A stretch of DNA of 64,000 nucleotides from Oscillospiraceae bacterium. GTDB lineage: Bacteria; Bacillota; Clostridia; Oscillospirales; Ruminococcaceae. The DNA lies in assembly GCA_031266415.1 (NCBI GenBank), contig JAISBB010000005.1, positions 62,001-126,000 on the forward strand, given 5' to 3'. Shown one piece after another: positions 44,778-52,449 of this stretch. Every line of letters begins with the position of its first letter. The stretch's first letter is position 1. Below the pieces are notes generated by a model. The model was not told where the DNA came from, ran no database searches, and saw only the letters and a program-made list of their open reading frames with translations. A program made the position numbers and the translations under genes.

Positions 44778-45583
44778 CTACCTTGCCCCTTTCTGGCGTG
44801 GCTTTGTTTAGCCTTAACTCCTTGAAATTCTCTATATTGCATTGCAAAAATAATAATTAATGCAATCATAAAAATAATGGTAGAAAGCGCATTGATTTCC
44901 GGGCTTACTCTTTTCCTTGTCATTGCAAAAATTGCAAGCGGTAATGTTTGAGAAGTTGGCCCACTTGTGAAATAACTTATAACAAAATCATCCAGTGAAA
45001 ATGCAACTACAATCAAAAAACCAGAAAGAACTCCCGGTGAAATTTCTGGCAAAATCACTTTAAAAAATACTTGCAACCAGCCGCAACCTAAATCCATTGC
45101 CACATCACATAAATGTCTATCCATTTGCTTAAGTTTTGGCAACACACTAAACACAACGTAGGGAACATTAGAAATTACATGCGCCAGAATTAATGTTTCA
45201 AATCCCATGTTAAACTTCAAAAAAGTGAACATAAGCATGAGAGAAACACCTGTTACAATTTCTGGATTAACTATTGGCAAGTTTGTTAAAATAGTCATTA
45301 CATTTTGAAGTCTTTTACTCAGAAAGTACATGCCAACAGCAGAAACCGTCCCCAACACCGTTGCAACAACAGAAACAACTACTGCAACAACTAACGTGTT
45401 TAAAGCAGCCTGCAAAATTTCTGAATTATGCAGCAGCTTATTATACCATGTAAATGTAAAACCTGTCCAGTGTGACCGACTTCTGGACTTATTAAATGAA
45501 AAGGTAATTAAAATAAACATTGGAATATGTGCAAACAGAAGAACCGCCATAACATAAATTTTAGAACCTAACCCATGTTTCAA
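44774..45583 (-). CDS. potC: Spermidine/putrescine ABC transporter permease PotC
   Basis: This 269-residue permease has six hydrophobic segments, starting KIYVMAVLLFAHIPMFILITFSFN, and the EAA-type cytoplasmic loop (MDLGCGWLQVFFKVILPEISPG, about residues 165-186) that contacts the ATPase. WTGFTFTWYNKLLHN is typical of PotC. It is the first gene after its own promoter. In Clostridia the usual order is potA-potB-potC-potD; here the sequence upstream of potC is a promoter region and then a phage portal gene, so the ATPase and the second permease must be elsewhere or lost. ATG start. Confidence 0.92.
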   Translation of the reverse strand: MKHGLGSKIYVMAVLLFAHIPMFILITFSFNKSRSRSHWTGFTFTWYNKLLHNSEILQAALNTLVVAVVVSVVATVLGTVSAVGMYFLSKRLQNVMTILTNLPIVNPEIVTGVSLMLMFTFLKFNMGFETLILAHVISNVPYVVFSVLPKLKQMDRHLCDVAMDLGCGWLQVFFKVILPEISPGVLSGFLIVVAFSLDDFVISYFTSGPTSQTLPLAIFAMTRKRVSPEINALSTIIFMIALIIIFAMQYREFQGVKAKQSHARKGQGS

Positions 45584-45636
45584 CTACAATTACTCCGCCT
45601 TTCCGGATGACTTTTGCACAAAACCCCTCTTCGATG

Positions 45637-45665
45637 ATTATAGCACACTAATACAAGCACACCAA
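45637..45665 (-). promoter_or_regulatory. Promoter for potC-potD
   Basis: On the minus strand, TTGGTG, a 17-base spacer and TATAAT end about 54 bases upstream of the potC start. A promoter here means potCD is not the tail of a longer pot operon at this locus. Confidence 0.65.
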
Positions 45666-45706
45666 TTCCCACTTATCTCTGCTGGGAAATACTCAAAAAT
45701 TATTGA

Positions 45707-45747
45707 AACAAAAAAACCAGCTGTCAACAAAAATTTGACGCTGGTTT
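45707..45747 (-). terminator. Intrinsic terminator after portal gene
   Basis: On the minus strand AAACCAGCGTCAA pairs with TTGACAGCTGGTTT (13 pairs with one bulge), a 7-base loop, then a T run. It begins 6 bases after the portal stop codon. A strong terminator. Confidence 0.9.
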
Positions 45748-45752
45748 CCTGG

Positions 45753-46892
45753 TTAATTGCTTGTTTGTGCTTCTATATGACGCGCCTGTTCCATAAGCAA
45801 TTTTGCACGCGCTTGCGTTAATTCATCGTGTAAATTAATTTTATCCCAAACAATCATAAATTTGTCGTCAAAGCCAGAAAGCCGTGCCCACAATTTAATA
45901 ATTTTATTAATACCAGGCGTAACAATTCTACGGTAACTTTCAATTTCACTTATTAAAATGTCGCTTTGTTGCTTGCTCATACGTTCTGTTGTTGCCCAAC
46001 TTAACCCAAGCAAAAACGGAGGTACCCCCATTTTTGCAACAATTTGCTCTAACATCTGCCTAACAGGAATTTCGGTATCAATTACATTGTTGTCTGCACC
46101 TATAACTTTAATATCCACATCTCCAACAGAAATAAAATCACGAACAATTCCAGCTGCACCATCACTCATCGCCTGTTCCCATTGCGTCGCAATGTTTTGA
46201 GCTATTTCTTGCGCACAATCAGCATCCATGCTGTTTGGCACAGGTTTGTAGTTCACAGAAAACCGTATGTTTCCCACTCGATCGAAATTCAATCCAATAG
46301 AATTATATATTTTAAGAAGAATTCCACTAACAAATGGCAAGCCTTTAATAAGTGAATTCCCATAAGGTTCGCCTGCTGTTGGGTTTAATGCAGAAAAAAG
46401 TAGCAATTCTGGGTGTGCTATTTTTTCATAATTTAACCCGCGACTTATCCAAAATTCAGTTTCTAATGAAGCAGATTTCCTTTTCAACACGATTCTTTTC
46501 ATATCGACGTTAATTAACGCCGCTATTGAGTCCCCATTAACATCTGGAATAATTTCCCCCAACGCACTGCCAAAAGTTAACATACTATCTAAGTAACATG
46601 TTACAAAATTATGGATCCCGTTGCTGTTTCCCACTACTTTCACATCTCGCAAAAAATATTCGACCTGTTCTGTCATAAACTCATTATCTGACTTGATTTT
46701 AAAATCTCCAATAAGCCGAATAATTTTACTAATAGCGGCATCTATTATTGGAATTGATGCTCTAATATTTGAAAAGAGGGGAAACTGAACTTCTGGAGGG
46801 AACCCAATCCCAACATCAAGCTTCGTATTGCGGCTAGTTTGCAGACATATTTTCTTCTTGGTTCCATTTTTCTCACGCTTAAATATATTCAA
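45753..46892 (-). CDS. Isolated phage portal-like protein
   Basis: This 379-residue intact ORF has features of phage portal proteins: an N-terminal domain mentioning paired positions (IRASIPIIDAAISKIIRLIGDFKI), a core (LPFVSGILLKIYNSIGLNFDRVGNI), and a C-terminal segment KMGVPPFLLGLSWATTERMSKQQSDILISEIE...VTPGINKIIKLWARL, the stem/crown-like portion seen in portals. Portals form the dodecameric DNA gate of phage capsids. No terminase, capsid or other phage gene adjoins it. It is monocistronic: a terminator on each side, its own GGGAGAG site and a TTG start. Base composition looks like its neighbours. It may be a domesticated gene or the sole survivor of a prophage. The family call is from pattern; which portal family is uncertain. 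Confidence 0.72.
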   Translation of the reverse strand: MNIFKREKNGTKKKICLQTSRNTKLDVGIGFPPEVQFPLFSNIRASIPIIDAAISKIIRLIGDFKIKSDNEFMTEQVEYFLRDVKVVGNSNGIHNFVTCYLDSMLTFGSALGEIIPDVNGDSIAALINVDMKRIVLKRKSASLETEFWISRGLNYEKIAHPELLLFSALNPTAGEPYGNSLIKGLPFVSGILLKIYNSIGLNFDRVGNIRFSVNYKPVPNSMDADCAQEIAQNIATQWEQAMSDGAAGIVRDFISVGDVDIKVIGADNNVIDTEIPVRQMLEQIVAKMGVPPFLLGLSWATTERMSKQQSDILISEIESYRRIVTPGINKIIKLWARLSGFDDKFMIVWDKINLHDELTQARAKLLMEQARHIEAQTSN

Positions 46893-46955
46893 TCTTTCTG
46901 TCTCTCCCTTCTTGCCTTCATTTTAGGAATTTCACATGTTAAGATTAAGACAGAT

Positions 46956-46984
46956 TAAAAAGTTGCAAATTTTTTAGCAACTCT
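46956..46984 (-). terminator. Intrinsic terminator after yufQ
   Basis: On the minus strand AGTTGC/GCAACT with inner A-T pairs forms a short stem, followed by TTTTTAATC. It lies about 90 bases after the yufQ stop and separates the nucleoside transporter operon from the portal gene. Confidence 0.65.
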
Positions 46985-47070
46985 ATTTTCTTTGAATACA
47001 CCGCACGCAAAAAATGGAATTAAAAACCTTCCATTGCTCAGCCAACTTCACTACCATTTCTTTTAAAAAG

Positions 47071-48009
47071 TTACCGCAAATCTTTAGTATATGGAACCCC
47101 AACAGCCTTTGGCGCCAAAGATCTTCCCACAAATAAAATCAACACGGCAATAGTTAACACATATGGTAACATTTCTAACAATGCTTGAGAAACGAAGCCA
47201 TTTTGCCCACCAAGCATTGTGGTACACTCACGTGCAAAACCAAACAAAAGACAGCTAAACATTGCACCTTGCGGTGTCCATTTACCAAAAATCAATGCTC
47301 CAAGAGCAATAAAACCTTGCCCACAAATGGTAACAGGGGAAAAAGAACTGGTTACAGAAATTGACATGAAAGCGCCACCTAATGCAGCTAAAAAACCAGA
47401 ACACAAAACACAAAAATACCGAATCTTAAAAACACTACCTCCCAAAGAATCAACAGCAGCCGGATGTTCCCCTGTTGCCAAAATTCTAAGCCCCCACTTA
47501 GTTCTATACATAAAAAACCAAAGAAAAAATACTAGTAAAAATGCAAACAATGTGGCTATACTTATTGCATTTATGGCTTCTAAGTCCGTTCCTTTTAATC
47601 TATTGGAAACGAATTTGGGGAAAGCTGACGGCAACTTTGGTGCTGATGCAGAAAGGGCTGAACCATTGAAAAGTTTTTTTGTTAATAAAATACTTATGCC
47701 CCCACCCAAAAAATTTATTGCCGTGCCAGAAATAGTTTGGTCTGCCCTAAATGTAACACAGGCAACCGCATGCAAAAGAATAAGCAGCGCACCAGCGAAC
47801 CCTGCCGCCAAAAAACCAACAAACGCACTGTTAGTGAAATAAGAAACACTTGCACCAGTAAACGCACCAACAGTCATAATACCTTCCAAGGCAATATTCA
47901 TAACACCAGAAAGCTCTGAAATAACACCACCAAGCGCAGCAAACAAAAGTGGGGTAGTGTACATCAGTGTTCCCACAAAAATAAGGGCTATGTTATTTGG
48001 TATTCTCAA
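47071..48009 (-). CDS. Nucleoside-type ABC transporter permease (YufQ-like)
   Basis: This 312-residue permease of the BMP-associated (RbsC-like) family has eight to ten hydrophobic segments. LMYTTPLLFAALGGVISELSGVMNIALEGIMTVGAF is the standard N-terminus, and GMGLRILATGEHPAAVDSLG-type sequence (here KWGLRILATGEHPAAVDSLGG, about residue 178) is a family signature, with CGQGFIALGALIFGKWTP near the C-terminus. It works with YufP and YufO to import nucleosides. The start overlaps yufP by 17 bases. Last gene of its operon, followed by a terminator. Confidence 0.9.
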   Translation of the reverse strand: MRIPNNIALIFVGTLMYTTPLLFAALGGVISELSGVMNIALEGIMTVGAFTGASVSYFTNSAFVGFLAAGFAGALLILLHAVACVTFRADQTISGTAINFLGGGISILLTKKLFNGSALSASAPKLPSAFPKFVSNRLKGTDLEAINAISIATLFAFLLVFFLWFFMYRTKWGLRILATGEHPAAVDSLGGSVFKIRYFCVLCSGFLAALGGAFMSISVTSSFSPVTICGQGFIALGALIFGKWTPQGAMFSCLLFGFARECTTMLGGQNGFVSQALLEMLPYVLTIAVLILFVGRSLAPKAVGVPYTKDLR

Positions 48010-49120
48010 GTTTATTCTCCTTTTTCTTTTGCAGATAATTCAAAATAAGCTTATGCAAAAACGGAACGGCAATAAAGAAAATGATAACTCCAGTTATTAT
48101 CTTTATAATTTCGCGAGGAGTCCCAACTTTAATTTGCATTAAACTGCTGCCACATTTAATAGCACTAAAAAACAATCCCGAAAACAAACAACCAATTGGC
48201 GAACAATTTGCGACAAGCGCAATATAAATTCCTTCATTGCCATAACCTTCAAAACCCGCCAAATTTGTCATTCTGTAAGGACTGACTCCTGTAATTTGAA
48301 TAGCACCAGCAGCACCAGAAATAGCACCCGCAATAAACATAGAAAGCACCGTATTACGCTTCACATTCATTCCCACAAAACTTGCCGTTTCGTGGTTAAT
48401 TCCCATAGTTTTAAACTCAAAACCCCGCGTTGTTTTATTAAGAAAATAGTGTATTAAAATCACTGCAAGCAAAGCCACAAAAATTCCAATGTTCAAATCG
48501 GTTTTAAAAATATCTGAAAACAGCGGATTTTTTGCTATCATTCCTTTCCATTGCGCCGTTTCTTTAAATTTTTGAAAAATGGAAATTCTGGCGGTTTCTC
48601 TAATCGGAAGCGAAGCATCAAGATTTCGCACGAGTAACCAAGGCTGAGCAAAAATATATTTATGCAGATAAAAAGCAATCCAATTTAGCATAATAGAAAT
48701 AACAACTTCGTTTATTCCAAACTTTGCTTTCAAAAACCCGGCAACAGCTCCCCATACACCTGCCGCAATAACAGCAGCTATAAATAAAGCCAAAAAGTGA
48801 ATTACCGGTGGCAAAGAAAGCTTAATTCCCATTAAAGCAGCAACCAGTAACCCTACCATATATTGACCTTCTGCACCAATGTTAAACAACCCACTTTTAA
48901 AAGCAAGTGCAACAGAAAGCCCTGTTAAAATCAATGGGGCACTTTTAACAATAACCTGCACCATATATTTAGGTTTAGCAAAAATACCTTCCAACATCGC
49001 AAGATAAGAATTTATAGGGTCATAACCACAACAAATTAAACACAAGCCTCCAACAAAAAAACCACCAAGCAACGCAAAAAAAAATGGCACTAACTTCTTT
49101 TTCAAGTTAAACTTGTTCAT
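47993..49120 (-). CDS. Nucleoside-type ABC transporter permease (YufP-like)
   Basis: This 375-residue permease has about ten hydrophobic segments. LVPFFFALLGGFFVGGLCLICCGYDPI opens it; SAPLILTGLSVALAFKSGLFNIGAEGQYMVG and FGINEVVISIMLNWIAFYLHKYI are the signature blocks of the YufP family. It pairs with YufQ to form the channel of a BMP-type nucleoside ABC importer. ATG start overlapping the yufO stop by 4 bases. No binding protein (BmpA/YufN) gene is found beside the operon. Confidence 0.9.
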   Translation of the reverse strand: MNKFNLKKKLVPFFFALLGGFFVGGLCLICCGYDPINSYLAMLEGIFAKPKYMVQVIVKSAPLILTGLSVALAFKSGLFNIGAEGQYMVGLLVAALMGIKLSLPPVIHFLALFIAAVIAAGVWGAVAGFLKAKFGINEVVISIMLNWIAFYLHKYIFAQPWLLVRNLDASLPIRETARISIFQKFKETAQWKGMIAKNPLFSDIFKTDLNIGIFVALLAVILIHYFLNKTTRGFEFKTMGINHETASFVGMNVKRNTVLSMFIAGAISGAAGAIQITGVSPYRMTNLAGFEGYGNEGIYIALVANCSPIGCLFSGLFFSAIKCGSSLMQIKVGTPREIIKIITGVIIFFIAVPFLHKLILNYLQKKKENKLENTK

Positions 49121-50700
49121 TTCTTCCCTCCGCCAACCATCAATGCCCCCATCTCTTCCTCACTTGTGGCGTCTGCCTCAACAACTGCAATAATTTCTCC
49201 GTTGTAAATAACCGCTATTCTATCTGACATTTCCATTATTTCATTTAATTCCAAAGAAATCAACAAAATAGCTTTCTCTTTTTTTTTCTGCTCCCATAAT
49301 TTCTGGTGCACATATTCAATTGCACCAATATCAAGGCCCCTTGTAGGCTGCATTGCCACCAAGAGGTCTGGGTTGTTGCTCACCTCACGTGCAATTATTA
49401 CTTTTTGTTGATTCCCTCCAGAAAGTTTTTTTATAGGAATCTCTGCACAATTCGGTGGCCTGATGTCAAACTTTTCTATTAAGTCATCTGCAAACTGCTT
49501 AATCAAAATTTTATTCATGCGTCCACACCTTGAAAATGGTTTCTCTTTATATCTTTTAAGTATCATATTTTCAGCAACAGAAAATTTCATAACCAAGCCC
49601 GAGCGGTGCCTATCTTCCGGGATAGCAGAAATTCCTGAACAAATAACATTTTTGGTCGTTGTGTTTTGAATTTCTTTCCCGTGAATTTTTATGGTGCCAG
49701 ATTCCACTTTTCGCAAACAAGTAATCGCTTCAACTAGTTCTTGCTGCCCGTTTTCATCTACCCCGGCAACCCCCAAAATTTCACCAGCTTTAACTTCAAG
49801 TGAAACTCCATTGATTTTTTTTACTCCACGATCATCTTTAACAACAAGATCTTTAATTTCAAGTATTGTTTTTTTGGATTTTGTTGTTTTCAACCGAGGG
49901 ACAGAAACTATTTCACGCTCAACCATCATTGCCCCCAGTTGCTGTTCATTGTAGTCGTCAACGTGAACCGTTAAAACATTTTCGCCTCGCCTTATAATTG
50001 TGCAAAAATCGCACACACGCTTTATTTCATTTATTTTATGCGTAATCACAACAATAGTTTTATTATTTGACGCTAAATTTCTCATAATCTGCATAAGATC
50101 ATTTGCTTCTTGCGATGTTAACACGGCAGTTGGTTCATCTAGAATTAAAATTTCCGCTCCACGGTACAACACTTTTAAAATTTCAACACGCTGCTGCATA
50201 CCAACAGACATATCTAAAACCTTCTTTTTAGTATTAACAGTCAATCTATATTCATTAGAAAGTTCTGTAATTTCTCGGTTAGCTCTTTTAAAATCAATTA
50301 CGCCAATTCCTTTTGTTAGTTCGCTCCCAAGCATAATATTTTGAGCAACCGTAAAAGTCTGCACCAACATAAAGTGTTGGTGAACCATTCCAATTCCGTA
50401 GTCTATTGCCATCTTTGGGTTCGTTATGTTAACCTGTTTGCCATTTATAGAAATAAACCCAATATCTTGGTGATAAAATCCACACAAAATATTCATTAAT
50501 GTGGATTTGCCAGCACCATTTTCGCCTAATAGCGCATGAATTGTCCCGGGCATGACATTTAAATCCACCCCGCGCAATGCATGATTCTTGCCAAAACTCT
50601 TGTGTATATTACACATACTAACAGCGGCAACGTTTTTCGCCGGCAGATGCTCTAAAAGCGATTGTTCGGTTCTTTCCAATTCCAAAAAAGCCACCACCAC
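49117..50700 (-). CDS. Nucleoside-type ABC transporter ATPase, double ABC domain (YufO-like)
   Basis: This protein of about 527 residues has two fused ABC domains. The first has Walker A LLGENGAGKSTLMNIL (about residue 67) and signature LDMSVGMQQRVEILKVL with LILDEPTAVLT. The second has a degenerate Walker A (GVAGVDENGQQELVEAI), signature LSGGNQQKVIIAREV and Walker B-like DLLVAMQPTRGLDIG. This is the standard YufO/RbsA-type arrangement, with one weak ATP site. The start is uncertain: the track GTG at 50700 is one of three consecutive GTG codons, with AGAGGA about 13 bases upstream. Divergent from hrcA. Confidence 0.92.
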   Translation of the reverse strand: MVVAFLELERTEQSLLEHLPAKNVAAVSMCNIHKSFGKNHALRGVDLNVMPGTIHALLGENGAGKSTLMNILCGFYHQDIGFISINGKQVNITNPKMAIDYGIGMVHQHFMLVQTFTVAQNIMLGSELTKGIGVIDFKRANREITELSNEYRLTVNTKKKVLDMSVGMQQRVEILKVLYRGAEILILDEPTAVLTSQEANDLMQIMRNLASNNKTIVVITHKINEIKRVCDFCTIIRRGENVLTVHVDDYNEQQLGAMMVEREIVSVPRLKTTKSKKTILEIKDLVVKDDRGVKKINGVSLEVKAGEILGVAGVDENGQQELVEAITCLRKVESGTIKIHGKEIQNTTTKNVICSGISAIPEDRHRSGLVMKFSVAENMILKRYKEKPFSRCGRMNKILIKQFADDLIEKFDIRPPNCAEIPIKKLSGGNQQKVIIAREVSNNPDLLVAMQPTRGLDIGAIEYVHQKLWEQKKKEKAILLISLELNEIMEMSDRIAVIYNGEIIAVVEADATSEEEMGALMVGGGKK

Positions 50701-50722
50701 ATTTTATTTTCAGTCCTCTTTG

Positions 50723-50751
50723 ATTATATATTACTTTTCTTTCAAAATCTA
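50723..50751 (-). promoter_or_regulatory. Possible promoter for yufO-yufP-yufQ
   Basis: On the minus strand a TATAAT box lies 22 bases upstream of the yufO GTG codons, with a weak TAGATT at 17 bases spacing. It is back to back with the hrcA promoter. Confidence 0.45.
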
Positions 50752-50752
50752 C

Positions 50753-50781
50753 TTGACATTAAATAAAATATAGTGTAAAAT
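50753..50781 (+). promoter_or_regulatory. Sigma-A promoter of the hrcA heat-shock operon
   Basis: A consensus TTGACA, a 17-base spacer and TAAAAT lie immediately upstream of the CIRCE-like operator. This spacing places the operator at the expected transcription start, as in other HrcA-regulated operons. Confidence 0.88.
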
Positions 50782-50785
50782 CTAA

Positions 50786-50812
50786 TTAGCAGTCAGGGGG
50801 TTCAATTGCTAA
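50786..50812 (+). promoter_or_regulatory. CIRCE-like HrcA operator
   Basis: TTAGCAGTC, 9 bases, AATTGCTAA resembles the CIRCE consensus TTAGCACTC-N9-GAGTGCTAA. The outer TTAGCA/TGCTAA arms are perfect and the inner parts carry three changes. The 9-base spacer is exact. It overlaps the TTG where the ORF track begins hrcA, which argues for the downstream GTG start. Confidence 0.88.
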
Positions 50813-50832
50813 TTGCGCAAGGCGGTGAGTTT

Positions 50833-51861
50833 GTGAATCTAGATGAACGCAAAAAACGAATCTTGGCCGTTGTTGTGGAAGAATACATTGTTAACCACAA
50901 ACCTATTTGTTCAAGTTGGGTTGCAAATTTACTTGGAAATTGCCTTTCATCTGCAACTATTCGAAATGAAATGGCATTCTTATATGAACTTGGCTTACTA
51001 GAACAACCTCACACTTCTGCAGGGCGCATCCCTTCTGTAAATGGCTACAGATTTTATACTGAAAATATATTGAGAAGCCGAGAAATAGATAACCTTACTC
51101 GAGAAAAAATTACATTTTTGCTGGAAGGGCATGCAGACCAAAAAACCATTTTAACACGAGTTTGCTCTCTTTTAGCAAAAGTAACTCGTTGTGTTGTGAC
51201 CGCTTCTACCCCACATTCAAAAACAGATAAAATTCAACATTTGGAGGTGATACAAACCGCAGCTGATCTTTGTGTTATAGTTTTGGCAACAACTTCTTCT
51301 AAATCAAGCCACAAAATTTGTCGTTTTAATCATACTCTGCCAAGTAATTTTGTGGAAGGCTTAAATACATTTTTAAACAACACTTTCTCAAACAGATATC
51401 TAACAGAAGTTACCCACTCTTTCGTTGAGTCGATTATCGCAACTACTCCTCTTACTAACAATTTATTTAATACAATTCTTGCCCCTATCCTTTTCACCAT
51501 ATATCAAATTTGCTTGGACAACTGCAATATTGACATTTACACAAAAGGGCGCAGCAATTTACTTCTTTACTCGGAATTGGCACAAAATGTGAAAATTATT
51601 CTTGATTTCTTAGAAGATCATAAAAAAATCCTGGAATTAATGACAGCACCCCCTGGCAATTTAGAGATAAAAGTCGGGCAAAACATTGGGAGTAGCGAGT
51701 TACGACCATTTAGCATTTTGAATGCTTGTTACACTGTTAAAGGAATAGGAGACGCACACATTATGACAATTGGACCGGTTAGAGTTGAATATCAAATTGG
51801 GGTTACTTACCTTAAATATTTTTCTGAACTTCTGCCGGAATATTTAAAACAGAAAAGTTAG
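50833..51861 (+). CDS. hrcA: Heat-inducible transcription repressor HrcA
   Basis: HrcA represses hrcA-grpE-dnaK-dnaJ by binding CIRCE, with GroEL assisting. The protein of about 342 residues begins NLDERKKRILAVVVEEYI, has a winged-helix DNA-binding region (SSATIRNEMAFLYELGLLEQPHTSAGRIPSVNGYRFY) and the C-terminal dimerisation domain (PFSILNACYTVKG-GDAHIMTIGPVRVEY). The preferred start is the GTG at 50833, preceded by GGCGGTGAG; the track TTG at 50806 lies inside the operator and is unlikely. First gene of the operon; autoregulation is expected. Confidence 0.95.
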   Translation: MNLDERKKRILAVVVEEYIVNHKPICSSWVANLLGNCLSSATIRNEMAFLYELGLLEQPHTSAGRIPSVNGYRFYTENILRSREIDNLTREKITFLLEGHADQKTILTRVCSLLAKVTRCVVTASTPHSKTDKIQHLEVIQTAADLCVIVLATTSSKSSHKICRFNHTLPSNFVEGLNTFLNNTFSNRYLTEVTHSFVESIIATTPLTNNLFNTILAPILFTIYQICLDNCNIDIYTKGRSNLLLYSELAQNVKIILDFLEDHKKILELMTAPPGNLEIKVGQNIGSSELRPFSILNACYTVKGIGDAHIMTIGPVRVEYQIGVTYLKYFSELLPEYLKQKS

Positions 51862-51876
51862 AAGGTGAAAAATTTT

Positions 51877-52422
51877 ATGGTCAACAAAAATCAACCTGAC
51901 ACAAACGATACCTGCAAAAACAAATTTAAACAAGAAGCAGAATGCGAAAACACAAAAACTAAATGCCAAGAAAATAGTGCAGAATATGAAACGGAACCTC
52001 TTGAAAAAAAATACGAAGAATTAAACGAACGCTTCATGCGGCTTGCTGCAGAATATGAAAACTACCGCAAACGCTCTACAAAAGAGAAAGAGCAAATCTA
52101 TTTAGATGCAGTTGCCGGAGTTGTTAGTCAATTTTTAAGCGTAATAGATAGCCTTGAAGCGGCTTTAACACTCAAAATCCCCGATTCTGAATTTAAAAAA
52201 GGAATTGAATTAGTTTATGGAAATTGCCTTACCGCATTGAAAAATCTGGGCGTGAAAACAATCGAGGAAGCCGGTGAAAAATTCGACCCCAACATCCACA
52301 ACGCTGTTTTACACATTAATGACGATTCTAACAAAGAAAATGAAGTTGTTGAGATTTTGCAAAAAGGCTATTCAATTGCGCAAAAAATAATTCGGCACGC
52401 AATGGTGAAGGTTTCAAATTGA
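51877..52422 (+). CDS. grpE: Nucleotide exchange factor GrpE
   Basis: GrpE exchanges nucleotide on DnaK. The protein of about 181 residues has an acidic, low-complexity N-terminus, a coiled-coil helix (LEKKYEELNERFMRLAAEYENYRKRSTKEKEQIY) and the C-terminal domain with GVKTIEEAGEKFDPNIHNAVLHI and VVEILQKGYSIAQKIIRHAMVKV, the GrpE signature. Full length. An ATG at 51877 with GAAGGTGA 8 bases upstream is preferred over the GTG at 51865. It lies between hrcA and dnaK in the heat-shock operon. Confidence 0.95.
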   Translation: MVNKNQPDTNDTCKNKFKQEAECENTKTKCQENSAEYETEPLEKKYEELNERFMRLAAEYENYRKRSTKEKEQIYLDAVAGVVSQFLSVIDSLEAALTLKIPDSEFKKGIELVYGNCLTALKNLGVKTIEEAGEKFDPNIHNAVLHINDDSNKENEVVEILQKGYSIAQKIIRHAMVKVSN

Positions 52423-52449
52423 AAAAAATTTATTAAAGAGGAGATATTT

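Noticed and set aside
45753-46892. Treating the portal gene as a prophage
   Set aside because: No other phage gene, integrase or att-like repeat is present within the window; the gene stands alone between two terminators.
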